From: Lactifluus volemus
Taxonomy: Eukaryota; Basidiomycota; Agaricomycetes; Russulales; Russulaceae
DNA: 64,000 nucleotides
Direction: 5' to 3'
NCBI GenBank assembly: GCA_022376515.1
Contig: WTXI01000138.1
Location: forward strand, 1 to 64,000
Part shown: piece after piece, positions 1 through 11,588 of the stretch
How positions within the stretch are numbered: the first letter of the stretch is position 1
Layout of the letters: the number at the start of each line of letters is the position of its first letter
The notes under the pieces: model-generated
Seen by the model: only the letters and a program-made list of their open reading frames with translations
Told to the model about the DNA's origin: nothing
Database searches by the model: none
Position numbers and translations under genes: made by a program

Positions 1-102
1 ACCATTGCTGATGTAATGGACACGCGAGATTGATAGTGCCGTGTCTTCCGCCAGCTTATCTAGTATCATGTACAATACAAAGTTTTCCCATTCACAGAGC
101 AC

Positions 103-1293
103 TCAGTTTGGCACACCCTGCCAATGGTATAATACAGTCCCCTGTGTAGAACACTCAGTATCATATGGAGTCGACAAAGGGACATCTCTCTTTCACCTAC
201 CGTGCTGTTATCCTTCGTTACGATCTTTCGATTCACGAGTGCTATCAGGCACTTGTTCACCCGTGCTTGATTGAGGTCCGGGGGCACTATCATCTCAATC
301 ACTGCAAACGTCCGTGGTGAGACAGTATTCACGACTAGGGTTAACATATGGACCCACTCTTGAGGCCCCTGCCGTTGCTATCCATAAGTCGTTCAATGAC
401 CATCTCGACATTGCGACGTAAATTCTGGATTATATGAGGTCACGAGAGTGTGTTCTACAAGCATACTCACCGGATCGCTTCCACGAAATTCGAGCGGAAG
501 CGACGAGATAACTTTGTCAATCGCCATCTAGACGAAGCAGAGGGGTTAAGCACCGAGCAGTTTTGTGCACCTCCGAGTCTGAAAAGAAAACCAACGCACG
601 CTCCTTTCCTTCTTTTCCTTCGGCGTCAGTTTAGGCTTGCCCTTCTTCTTCACCTTCACCGTACCGGCTTTAGACGTCGACTCTGCCTGCACGAGCGACT
701 CGTTCGCGACCGTCGTATTTTCCGCAAAAATAGTTGCCGTCGTCGTCTCGTCCAATTTTCCGCCAGCGAGCATGTGCCCCGCCGTCTGCGCCTGGACGGC
801 CGACAGTGCATCGCGCGCATCTTCCTCTGTTCATAAACCCCCGTGAGTGAGGGTAATCAAACATCACGAGGAAAGAAACGCACCAGCCCTCCGCCTCGCA
901 AGGATGAACGACGCGTCCGTAGGAGCCTATAAGATAGAGCGCGCCTCCCGTTTAGCTTATCTATGAGAGGCTTGCACGCGCGCTCACCTCGGACCATTCC
1001 ACCGTTAGCGCGTTCATATCCATCACGTATAGCCAACTGGAAAATGCCTCGTTGAACGTGTCGAGCGACGTGCTGAGCGCTCGCAGGCCATCCACGTTCA
1101 CGCGGAGTGCCTCGGCCTCATCCGCTAGTTCTGCGAGGGCAGGCTCGAGAAATCCAAGACCGTGTGGCGCGTCAGAGTGCGCACCAGAGCGCGAGAGTGC
1201 GAAGAGAGAGCCTTGTGAGATGCGCCGGAGGGGTGTGCGGTGCGGTGTTGGGTCTGGCATCGTGGTCGTGGTCGTAAGAGGGTCTAAGCCCAA
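103..1293 (-). CDS. DAM1: DASH complex subunit Dam1 with a C-terminal winged-helix-like extension
   Basis: Dam1 is a subunit of the DASH/Dam1 complex that couples kinetochores to spindle microtubules. Exon 1 (988-1293) encodes the Dam1 core: a TPLRRISQGSLFALSRS segment, then GLGFLEPALAELADEAEALR and a SWLYVMDMNALTVEW ending. I read further exons at 600-824, 471-527, 358-424, 201-301 and 103-141; all phases fit and give about 264 residues, ending at TGA 103-105. Exon 2 has a Lys-rich stretch (KKKGKPKLTPKEKKERS). The last four exons encode a compact segment starting DKVISSLPLEFRGSDP, then NLRRNVEMVIERLMDS, PPDLNQARVNKCLIALVNRK and a final TVLYHWQG, which looks like a winged helix (inference). 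A second Met at codon 12 could be the true start. The Dam1 core is secure; the tail depends on five introns read by eye. Confidence 0.8.
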
Positions 1294-1462
1294 GTAATTT
1301 TAAGTACTGTACTGGTAGGAGGAGTATTGCGGTTAACTCCGACGTCACGCCACTCCGGTCCTTATTTTAGTAACCATTTGATGTATAAGCACTCGGGCTC
1401 ATCAATCTAATCTTTCTTCTGTTCCATCATCATCTTAAGTCACACTCTAAATCTTATATGCC
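1294..1462. promoter_or_regulatory. Short divergent intergenic region between Dam1 and the AAA-ATPase-like gene
   Basis: These 169 bases separate two divergently transcribed genes and must hold both promoters. The stretch before the AAA gene is pyrimidine- and A/T-rich. I see no convincing TATA box or other named element. Confidence 0.4.
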
Positions 1463-3684
1463 ATGGATTATAGCACTGGCCACCTGACCTCTATGACTGG
1501 TAACTTCTTCCCCGAGCTGCGAGCAGAACTGGGTCCTTATCTTGTTGACAAAACAAAGCTTATTGAAAATATTGTTGACAATCGCTTCCTGGCATGCCAT
1601 GTTGATCTTGTTCTTCGACCCAGACGTTGTGGGAAATCCACCATGCTGCAAATGCTCAAGTAATCACATTGGCTTATATTCACTCTCTATACTAAAGCAT
1701 TTTAACCAGATCTTTTTTCTCCATCCCTTGCAATAGTGATCCTGAACTACATCTGCTATTTGCAGGCCTACATATTGCATCTAGACAGGATATCTGCACA
1801 AAGCACATGGGAAAGTATCCCATTATTTTCTGCGACTTCAAAGTTTGTGTATCTTCCCTCCAAACTTAAAACTCATTTACATGTAGCAGGATCTCAATGG
1901 CAAGTCTTGGGATGAAATGTTTTGGAACTTCAAAGACTTAGTTTCTGACCTCTATGGGGAGTGGGAAGATTGCCTCATGGAGTCTCTTAAGCTCCCAGAA
2001 AGGACCTATTTTGAATCTATCTGTAACCAGACAGCTACGATGGATGACTTGGAGATGAGCTTGTACTATTTGTCCAACTTTCTCACTGAGAAATTTGGCC
2101 AGAGAGTTATAGTACTGATTGATGAATATGAGACACCAATCAATCGTGCTTATGAACATGGCTATTTCAACAATGTGTGTTCTCTATATCTCTCTCTATG
2201 ACTGTTGGGGTTAAGGACAAGTATTCCAGGCCAATGAGTTTTTTGGGCAAGGTGTACTTCCTATTCTCTTGAAGGTGATCATGATCAAATTCCATTGTGG
2301 AATATGTAATAATAAATTTATTTAGGGAAATGAAAGCCTACAATATGCAGTTTTAGTTGGTATTACCCCAACAGCAAAATCTCTGTGGTATTCTGGGTTA
2401 AACAATCTCAAGGTGTGTTGCTTAATCTGCCAAGGTGTGGCACCTCCTAACCATTACTTAGATCCATGCACTACACACAAAAAAGTCTCCTTTTGCTGGC
2501 ATGTTGATGTTCACAGAATCTGAAGTTGATCAACTGAAGACAGAAGTTGGGGTGAGTCACCCATCTGTGTGGATTGGATGATTTTCACCCACCTTGTAGA
2601 GTGAACTGGAGCTTGCAGACCTTAGAGCTCAGTATAGCTCCTACATTGCTGGCAGCAAGATCAGTGTATACAATCCTGTATCTGTCATGTCTGCACTTGA
2701 GGAATCTGAAATCAAGAATTTTTGGGTTGCAACAGGTTTGCCAACCACAATTGTTTTGTTTAATCAACCTTTTTGCTTAGTAGCACTATAGGCAAATTCC
2801 CTCTATCAAACAGACAGTTTCCAGATGGTGGTCTCAATGTCACAGTCATTGAGGATCTTCTGAATGGGGCAGAAATTGAGTTTGGCCTTAAAGAAGATGT
2901 CACATATAACAGGTGTGCCTACTTCTATAACTTAGTCCACTGTGGTCCTGTATTCACACTGGGGTGGTTTAGCTTGGCTTTAAGTGAAAGGGCAACACTG
3001 TCTTTGTTGTACTATGCTGGCTACCTGACCATGACAGTATGCCATTTCTATCCAATGGTTCTTTCCATTCTGATCTCTGTCAAGGCCAATAATCAATTTA
3101 AAATACCGAATCGGGAGGTTATGATGGACTGGACTGAATGGATCATTGGCGATATAGAATCACCAGCCTCACGCAATACTCTCAAGATGTGTGTGGAGGG
3201 TCCGGTAAGCGACTTTGTGAAGAAGTGGCCAAATTTTACTATGCAGCAATATCTCCATCCAAAGCTAGTCAGCAAGGAGTCAAATGCCGTCAGTTGCAAG
3301 ACTCCGGAGAGGATCTACCGTGTTTTGCTATGGGGCCTTGCCCAACACCTTAAAGCGAAAGGCTGGGAAGTCTCCAATGAAAATCGAGCTGGTGGTGGCT
3401 ACGTCGGCATTTGTCTGCGCCATAGAAGGAGGAATATGGCTGTCCTGATCGAGCTCAAGTCTAGTGAAAAGCAGGATGACATGGAGAGGGATGCTAATAA
3501 GGCGCTCAAGCAGATCGAAGAGATGAATTATCGAAATCCGGAAGGTCTTCCGAATATTCGCACTCTTCGAGAATATGGTATCGCGTTCTTTCACCTTAGT
3601 TCACATGTCAAAGGGCGATACTTGGAGCTCGATGGTCAGGATCAGTGGATAGAAAAAGATGATCCAATTATGCCAGTCTTATAG
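1463..3684 (+). CDS. AAA-ATPase-like domain protein with C-terminal PD-(D/E)XK nuclease-like domain
   Basis: The N-terminus has the AAA-ATPase-like family layout: VDKTKLIENI, a Walker A variant LRPRRCGKST at about residues 51-60, then HMGKYPIIFCDFK and a Walker B segment VIVLIDEYETPINRA near residue 175. Exons read as 1463-1659, 1737-1842, 1890-2174, 2230-2274, 2326-2412, 2462-2551, 2600-2735 and 2792 onward; phases agree. The last exon probably contains two small in-frame introns (about 2913-2972 and 3033-3083) around the family motif SLLYYAGYLT. The C-terminal 90 residues resemble the PD-(D/E)XK domain usual in this family: an ELK motif (AVLIELKSS) is present, but the acidic residue expected in the preceding strand (GR-x-D-I in relatives) appears as Gly in GYVGICL. 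Nuclease activity may therefore be lost. Members of this family are multicopy in many basidiomycetes and their function is unknown. Confidence 0.8.
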
Positions 3685-4026
3685 AAATACTTGTATTCTT
3701 TGACCCAATTATCGATTCCAACTTTAGCTGTCCAATGACGCTGTCTCATGTACTCCAGCTAAATAAGCCATGTCCTAACCGGATCACGCTTAACTCTACC
3801 TCCCATTCGATCATCGGATCTGCATACACTTCCTCATCGTTAACTTTGGGCAAGGTTCAAACATTTGATTGCGCGAAGGCTTATGACACTTACGCTTCTT
3901 TCCGCTCTACCACATAATAATCTCGGCGACTCTGATGATGAGACTTACTCGGAATAAGGACGTTTGTTCCTCTCACGGTAGTCACGGCGGGGCGATGGTG
4001 GCTGACATTATCTCCTACAGTCACAA
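3685..4026. other. Intergenic region
   Basis: This lies between the stop of the AAA-ATPase-like gene and the start of the hydrolase gene, both on the plus strand. It must hold a terminator and a promoter, but I recognise no specific element. Confidence 0.4.
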
Positions 4027-5696
4027 ATGTCCAATCAATCGATCCCGAGACCTCGACATCCCGCACGCGCCAACGAGCAAGTCCAAATCACCCCCCTCCT
4101 TCCACTTTGCCCTCCTCCCGAACCACTTGAATACCCTGCGTTACCATGCCCGCCGCGTGATCCTCGCTTCACAGACACGTATACCGTCACGACACATGTC
4201 ATACCCGCTGCATTCCCCCGTACCTCCCCGTTTATTCCTGTACCTGCCCTGCCTGACCATGAGAGTGAGAGCAAAGACGAGCGAAATTCGCGCATTCAGC
4301 AATACACAAATGAACTGCTCGCACTGCAAGCGCAGCATGAGCCCGACCTTTCCGGGACGCAGCCGACGGTGCTCTGGACAGTATTGAATCGTTATGTGCG
4401 CAAGAATATAGGTGGTGGATTGACGCTCTTGGTGCTGCATTCAAACGGTCTGCATAAGGAAGTGAGTCCCAGCTGGGGTGGTCCTCTCTCTTCGGACTGA
4501 CGATTTGTAGACGTTCGAGCCTACATTCCGTCATTTGTTGCAAGCCGCGGATGAGTACAAAAAGTACGGAATCGATGAGGTTTGGGCTCTCGATTCTGTT
4601 CAACATGGCGATGCTGGACTTGTCAACGCACCGAACCTCGGGGCTTTGTGTGGGTCTTTTCTGCCTTCACAACTCCCTTTTGACAGAGACATATGCTTTT
4701 CTAGTTATGTGGAGTGACTATGCTCGTGATATACTGAATTTCGTTCTGCATTTCCTTCCTGAGGAGCCTACACCCTCGGCTCTCCCGACTTATCTTCAGA
4801 GAGTCGCTCTCGAGATCAGTAAAGCACGGGAAAAGCGTGGCTTTGCTAATCGCAAGCTTATTGCCGTTGGTCATTCATTCGGTGGATGTGCTGCGTCTGT
4901 GCTGGCAACCTTCACAGCAAGTTTCCCATCTGATACCCAAAACCGTTTAGAATACTTGCGGCGCACTCAACTCTGGCGCCATTTTCAGGTTTGGTGCTCG
5001 TCGACCCTGTAATTAAACCTTCGTCTTTGGATCGGAGCGAAGCCCTACGAAGATTTGTTGTTGGTGCACTTTCCCGTCGCAGTGTTTGGTCAACCCGGTA
5101 AGTTGTCCATTTTACAAGACTTTTTGATGTTGTTGACTTTTGTTTAAACTTCAGTGAACAAGCGTATGCCTTGTTGAGCAAATCCCCTTTCTTTGGCGCT
5201 TGGGATCAGGATGTACTTAGAAGCTATGTCGATTATGCACTGACCGAAGATTCCAGTGGGCAGGTCCGACTCAAGTGTATGAACATCCAGGTACCCGCTC
5301 GTGCCACCGACAGGGGTGGGGGTGTGCTAACGATAAGAAACAGGAAGCGGCGGTATTTGCAGACGGGACTCGCAGTATCGAAGCGTGGTCGGCTCTACCG
5401 CAGATCGACAGCCGGATTTCGATCAAATGGATTCTGCCTCGGCTCGAGGAAAGCGTCCTGGAGAGCTACGAGCTCGCGGAAGAAGCGGTTTGGCGCAGAC
5501 CGGAAAACGCGACCAATTCGGTCTTATCTAGAGCGGCGCATCTGGTAAGCCTGATTTGGTACAAAGGTTCTGCTGAAATCTGAATTTGACGTATGGTCTC
5601 ACGTCATTTGCGAAGATGATCCAAGACAGCCCGCGGGAAGTTGGTAAGCCGCTTCTTCAGAAATCGCTGGGTTGGGGAATTCGAACCGCTGATTGA
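4027..5696 (+). CDS. Alpha/beta hydrolase fold protein
   Basis: Seven exons (4027-4461, 4511-4649, 4705-4920, 4989-5097, 5155-5290, 5344-5544, 5616-5696) join with consistent phases. The nucleophile elbow GHSFGG lies near residue 250, with the Ser as likely nucleophile. LVLVDPVIKPS follows, where family members carry a catalytic-loop acidic residue, and a His in RAAHLMIQDSP near the C-terminus is a good candidate for the catalytic base. The upstream segment KKYGIDEVWALDSVQHGDAG is typical of fungal hydrolases near the peroxisomal lipase Lpx1 and 'toxin biosynthesis'-annotated groups, so an esterase or lipase role is likely, but the substrate cannot be inferred. There is no signal peptide. The last exon is the least certain part: an intron could remove bases after the motif REVG. 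Confidence 0.8.
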
Positions 5697-6163
5697 ATCT
5701 GTGCACTTCAGCACAAGAGCTACACGAATTCTTGTCGAGAGTTTCTATTTCCTGGAAAAGCAATTTATGAATCTTACATACATGCCGACATCATGTGAAA
5801 TTCCTTTGGCGATTTTATCCAGTACAGTAGAGTAACTTGAAGCTTGGGTACTGTAGTGTAACATTACAGTGGTAAGCTAAAAAAAAACTTTGGCACATCG
5901 TTCTACCGCCCGTGCACAGCGAATGATTCTTATAAGGGAAAGGTGAAAAGTGGACGGAGAGAAAAGCTGTGTAAGAATGACCGAACAGGCCGAGAGTTGT
6001 GTCGAAATTGAGCCGATCTTTTCAGAGCGCCCGCTCTTTTCTCATCCCCAGCCCCCACTGCGGGATCCCATTTACACCTTCACATTTCTGTCCTCTTCCT
6101 CCCTCCCCCTTCTGTACTTTATCCATGTCGTGTCAATACAGCCGTTCAAACCGGCTCACGCCC
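5697..6163. promoter_or_regulatory. Intergenic region, promoter of the membrane-protein gene
   Basis: The segment contains TATAAGG at 5931-5937 and long pyrimidine-rich tracts around 6040-6120, common in front of fungal genes. The TATA-like sequence is about 230 bases from the proposed start codon, so its use is uncertain. Confidence 0.35.
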
Positions 6164-8438
6164 ATGTCTATTTTTGCCGTCCTTCCCTTTTTTGCATCAC
6201 AGGTGTGGGCTGCCCCGCTTTCTAATTTTGTGAAGAGGAGCAGCGGTATGAGCGGTGGGAGCAAAATAATGGTACGTCCCGCCCCCCTCCTTCCTTTCAC
6301 CGTGGGTGCTTTTCTCAGCTGTCGCTTCTCCCACCGTAGGCTCCTGTGGTGGTCGCTGTGGTCTTCCTTTTCGCTTTTCCGATACTATTCTATAGGAAAG
6401 TGGTCTTGTCAAGGCTCCGCCGCACCCTGGGACCGCGCCGAGCGACCACGGCAGTTCGTGACCTTACCGCGGAGGAAATAGCTGGGACAGCTGCGGTGAA
6501 TCAGGCTCAGGGCACCACGGCTTCTCGCACAGACCGAAGAGCCAGGCGCAACAGGCGCACCCCTAGTCAAATCTCTACACGCTCACTCCCCGCATACATG
6601 AAAGAACCAGGCGAGCACGAGCTTGTCATTATTCAGTGAGAACCCGTTCCACAGACCTGGCATGTTGATTAAGGTCTCATCTATGTTCCGCACGCAGAGG
6701 ATCACAGGACATGGAGGACGCTCCGTTGACTACCCAAGTCGTCATGCCTTCTCTCAGGGAAGACGAGGATGAGAGTATGCACTCACATTCACGGGATATG
6801 TCACATTCGTCTTCCTTTGTCATCCTAAACGACGATTCTCTTGTCCAAACACCTCTACTCGTCCCTGATGAATCTAACGAAACTACTTATGAACGCAATG
6901 ACCCTAACGACAGTGACCCCGTACCAACGGTGGATATCTCAGAAGTTCGGCCCAACGAACCACCCTCCCCACTCCGGCAACTTCCAGACCCCCGAGGCGA
7001 GGCCCCTCCTTATTTCGAAGTTGTAGGCAATCTTGCGGAGACTGGGGCAACTTCTGGCCTCGCCCGCGTTGAAACTACTGACACCTTACCCACCGCGCCT
7101 GATTCCCCATCCATCTCTGATGTCGAGAGTGCGACTGCGCCAGTCACACGCAGGCGGTCCGTGCTCCGCGGGTTGATTGACGCAGCCTCACGCGCTCTTT
7201 CACAACCTCACGCCACACCACCACCTCCACGCACTTTCCGGCCATCCATGGACGTGGCTTCTTCCCCTTCACCCCGTCCATCTAACCTCTCCACCCGGCC
7301 CGCCCGCGCACGTTCTCCGCCTGCCGGCCACCGCACGACTGCGTCGGGCTCAGGGTCCGTTTTCAGCATTGCCTCTTCGGCATTCGGGCGCGCCGTGTCC
7401 CGTACCGGCACTCGCTCCATATCTAATCTGCCTGCCGATTTCACCTCGCCGTCAACCCTTTCGATCACCTCGATCTCTGCCCCGCTGACGCATACGGCCG
7501 TGCGCACCGACTTTGTTTATCCACGTTCAGGGCCTACCCCGGAGCAACTCAAACTTATCTCATCTGTGGAGTCGGTGAGCAAGTTTGGCGTACCATATGG
7601 GGCCGCGGCGGTCGCCTATGCATCGGCTTCGCTGGTCAATGTACACGGGCCGCCCCCCGGTTTCGAGGAGACCTCTTCCCTTGACGGTGTGCCCGGTACA
7701 AGCGACTCTGCGGCGCGGGCACGCTCTAGATCGACACCTAGCAGGATGTCGCAAAACGGAAACACCCCCGAATCACAACCACCGCTATCACCGACCTCAT
7801 CCTCGTTCCACCCAGACAATCTATTGGATCCCTGGCACCCCGATCTTCTGAATCGGTCGACGCAGGATCTTCACCGCCACAGCCCGAAACAGGCGCCCAA
7901 ACAAAAGATTCGCCCGACATACCCGAGCTTTCTGATATCTCTGATGGACAGCGGAATGGGAGCGGCTGGTCCTGTCGAGTCGGCACCCCCTCGTGCGCCC
8001 TCACCGTCCCCACGGTGGAACTACCTCTACCGTAATTGCCGCGACGATCAACGCAACCGCACCTGCACCCGCAGCTGCATCCGACCTCGACTCGGTCACG
8101 GAGTCTCCAGATGACATCGCGACATCGACGAGCAACCACAAAACTGTCCCACCGCCGTCTCTCAGCGCCGCAGGACGGCGCCAACGTCGACAATGCCAAC
8201 AATGATGACAATGCGCAAACCCGTCGCGCCGACGTCTTTCCGCGCGCCGTCCGCTGCACCACCACGCGGTTTGCATCCCGGCTCACGCTCGAGCTCTATA
8301 GAAACCTTCCGCACGGCTCTATCTTCTGGACATGGACAGCCGAGGAGATCGTTTGAGCACGGGATGTCGGACACGGACCTCGAAACGGATGCGTTTACCG
8401 ATGCGGAGAGCGGGGGAGAAACAGAGACAGAGACATAG
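6164..8438 (+). CDS. Single-pass membrane protein with long disordered Ser/Pro-rich cytoplasmic tail, unknown function
   Basis: Exon 1 (6164-6271) starts with a signal-peptide-like SIFAVLPFFASQVWA; an in-frame ATG at 6125 would add 13 residues. Exon 2 (6340-6635) opens with a transmembrane stretch (APVVVAVVFLFAFPILFY) followed by basic residues, then SLPAYMKEPGEHELVIIQ, a motif I recall from other basidiomycete hypothetical proteins. Exon 3 starts at 6698 with matching phase and is a Ser/Pro/Thr-rich tail. Read straight through it stops at 8112-8114. An intron of about 158 bases ending at CGCAG near 8171 would restore an acidic C-terminus (DTDLETDAFTDAES) ending at 8436-8438. The skipped stretch also reads as Thr/Ala-rich protein in another frame, so a frameshift is an alternative. 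The topology suggests a plasma-membrane or endomembrane adaptor. Confidence 0.65.
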
Positions 8439-9665
8439 CCTGCGCAACCACATGCAGCAGCTGCTCCTCCTACAGAAAATAGAGTGTTGCTCCATCCCGA
8501 GTCACATTCCCTCAGGGTTTGAATGAGGAAGACTGTTGAAGATCCGTAGTTATCTCTCTTTTGTGGATCTCGTCTTGGTTTTTATTTATTTACCCCTCCC
8601 CTTATTTTCTACGTTTATGGTGCGGTTGATGTCGTTACCGACGGCATTGTTGGTTTTGGGGGTCATCTCTTTTCAGTTTGACTTTTACTGTATCGATATA
8701 CGCAGGTTTTTCTGCGCAGACCTTGCTTGGTTTTATTTCATTGTCCAAACTTTGGTTGGATCTGCTTTATTTTGCAACTCGGATGTTTTGCATATCGCAT
8801 AGATACATATACACGTTTTGGTTGACCTCATGATCGTGTGCACAACGATGGGCGGATGTTTTGTTTTTTTCATGCTCTCTTCGATGTTCAACACTTTCAA
8901 GTTTCAACCCTTGTCCCGCGATCAAGATCAAGATCAATATTCAACAATCATCGATGCGGTGATGATTCTCTCCATTGAGCGAATGTACACGAGTTCATAG
9001 AAAACGATGATCAGAGGGTGCATCATCAAAACAACCTCCGCGTCAGTCCAAATGACCACGCGTATAACGCCACCCGCTCTTCTATAGACGCGGAATATGA
9101 TGGCACTTGCCTCGGTATGGGAATAGATTCGGAATAGCTTGAGCCCAGATAGCACAGCACTACCAGGAGGGTTCTGTACACCGGTCACTGATGTACAAGA
9201 AAGAAAGGAAAAAAAAAGAGACTTTGGCCAGGAAAGTGGTACGACTTGAGAGGGATCATGATGTGTGAATTGATGGAAAGAAGTCGAGACCGGACGTACT
9301 AGTAGACTGGACTCGGTAAAGTTGCGGTGGCCAGAGGACAGTTGGCGGCGTACATGATTGATTCTGAAACCAGCACTGAAACTGGTGAAAGAAGTGGGCG
9401 AGAACGAATGACGACTTGGAAGCGCAAGGCGTTCGAGAACAGTGGTACATTGGAGCGGTCAAAGGGTATTTAATACATGTGACCAGGGCCTCGTCGAACA
9501 GAAACAAGGCAAAATAAGACATCCGAGACAAGGAAACAGACGAATAGCGAGACAAAGTAGAGAATAATAAGTCCAAACGGTGAATGGATCCTGCGCGCTG
9601 GCACTTGGCTACATACATGACGCTAATCTAAGATGGTCAGCGTATAAACAAAAGCAACGGGTCAA
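8439..9665. other. Non-coding stretch, 3' region of membrane-protein gene
   Basis: A/T- and T-rich sequence without a convincing gene. The part at about 8440-8545 recurs in diverged form near 16210-16330. Open frames here lack codon bias, domains or splice support. Confidence 0.4.
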
Positions 9666-10374
9666 TTAGTCAGAAGAATGACGTCGTCGAGGAAGTTTTC
9701 CGTGACGCTTTACGAGATGATTTTCCAGTTTGCGCTTCCCAATATATGTAAAGTCACAGTCAACGTGATAGCATTTCTTCTCCTCTGAATGAATGTCATC
9801 CATGTGACGATTGAGAGCTTTTACTGCGTGAAAATTCCGTTCGCAAAAGCGGCACCGGGTCCCCAGGTCTCGCGACTTCTCCACAGTCCGGTTTGAGGCA
9901 ACGGAAATTGCTGCCGAGGTGTGTTGGCGGAAATGGCTTGCAAATTATGATTGGGATGGCTCACCATTGCGCCCGAGCGAAGCTCGGATCCCAAACAGTT
10001 GGGAGACAAGGTTGGCATCCCACCAGAGGGTTGACCTCCGATGTCGGTCCCTGGGACTCTACCTCAGAGGCGTATTTGCTATATTCTTTAGGGAGCGGGA
10101 GATGGTATAAGGAGACTTGGTTGCTCGAGGATGGGGCAAGCTACTCACTGGTTGCATCAAATGAGGAACAATTACTAGTATCAGAGGCAGAGGAAGGGGA
10201 AACTCTTCCAGACTGGATCTGAGTGACAGCGAGATTTGAAGGGACTCCCTGATGAGATGGCATTGAAATGGGGGTCTGGCCGTTATCTGGAAAGAGCATT
10301 AAGACTTGGACAACTTGAAAACCCATGCTACTACAGCCTGCCGCGAGACAGATACCAAGGGGGTTTATATACAC
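9666..10374 (-). pseudogene. C2H2 zinc-finger family copy 1, frame-broken
   Basis: The 3' part (9666-9884) encodes two fingers: C-x2-C-x12-H-x4-H (CRFCERNFHAVKALNRH) and C-x4-C-x12-H-x4-H (CYHVDCDFTYIGKRKLENH). The linker that should precede them is in another frame (about 9885-10018), so a frameshift lies near 9890. The 10141-10374 part matches the 5' half of the truncated copies at 36.9 and 44.7 kb (GVPSN and TQIQ segments). This assigns it to the second subfamily, whose N-terminus ends in DDHPVG-like residues. The family is described at 24616. Confidence 0.6.
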
Positions 10375-11010
10375 GGACGAGAGCGTGCCACTGATGAGCC
10401 ACTACGATGACAGTAGTTGTCTCTGGGCTACGCTGTGCAACCCTATTATGCACGGGCACATCCTATGCACTTACGAGCCTGAGCGGTCCTCATGAGCCTT
10501 CTGGAGGCGTTAATGGCACGGGGTCTTGCTGTGTCAATCATCTCCCAAAATGATGTGCGAACGAAGGAGTAATGAAGCCATGAGATGAACGTGGTTTCTT
10601 ATAGTACCTAGTCTTGATAGTTTGATACAGGGCGCCAGGTGGGTGTCACGGTTGAAGCTGAAGTCATAAACAGGGCCGCTGCCTTCTAAAATAGGTGCCA
10701 GTGGCGGGTCTGGATTGAAAATGCGGTGCAAGGCGATGTGAGCCCCGATTCGGCTATTTTGTTTCATTGGGTTTTTGAACTTGAAGTCGAGGCTAGGAAA
10801 CATCCCAAAGTTGATAGAGTGATGAGCAGACTGGGGCGTCCACATTTGCATTCCAAAGGCCTCTGCCACGGCGCAGATAACCCCTCACACGACACCCACT
10901 CTTCTATGATCCAAATTACGAGCACTCGGTTATGGGGAGTACTAGTATGCAACCTCAATTGAAAAAAAGGTCATTCATCATACGCAAAGGAGATAGAGGA
11001 ATATATAGCG

Positions 11011-11588
11011 CTACTGTACATCTAACAGTAGAACCCTGTACACTAATGGGAAATTTGGCGCTGCAGTTTGGGCGGCACGTCGTCGAGGGGGAGGAGCTTT
11101 GCCGTGAACCTTTTGAAGATGATTCCCATTTTGCGCCTTCCGAACATATGTGAAGTCACAGTTGGGGTAATCGCAACTCTTCCGAGTCTTCCCCGAACGC
11201 ATATCGTCTATATGACGATTAAGAGCCTTTCTTGCATGGAATTCCGTTTGCAACGGAAGCACCAAGTTTTCTGGTCTCGCGTCGCCTCCGCAACCTGATT
11301 TAGATCAAGACGGGGCGCTTCCGAGGTGTTTCGAAGAATCTGAGCTGTCGAATGAGGTTGAGATGGCTCACAGTGCACCGCCGGCGGGGCCATGGGGCCA
11401 TAACCGGGATTGACATAGATCCCAAAGACTTGGGGAGACAATGTTGGCACTATGCCAGATCCCTGTGGTCCTAAGTGCCATGGCAATCGTGGTGGGCCAT
11501 GACTGGCTGAAGGCAAGCTAACAGAAGGCCCAAAGTAAACACGCATGCATAAGAGTGACATTCGATTGACTTTACTTGCCAAATCCAA
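11011..11588 (-). pseudogene. C2H2 zinc-finger family copy 2, frame broken inside finger 1
   Basis: The upstream frame (11208-11588) has the linker (TLSPQVFGIYVNPGYGP) and the first Cys pair (WCFRCKRN), then runs off frame. The rest of finger 1 (EFHARKALNRHIDD) and finger 2 (CDYPNCDFTYV) continue in another frame at 11011-11265. Finger 2 has also lost its KRKL helix pattern (VRKAQNGNH). It is closest to the intact copy at 16940, sharing the TLSPQ linker. Confidence 0.6.
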
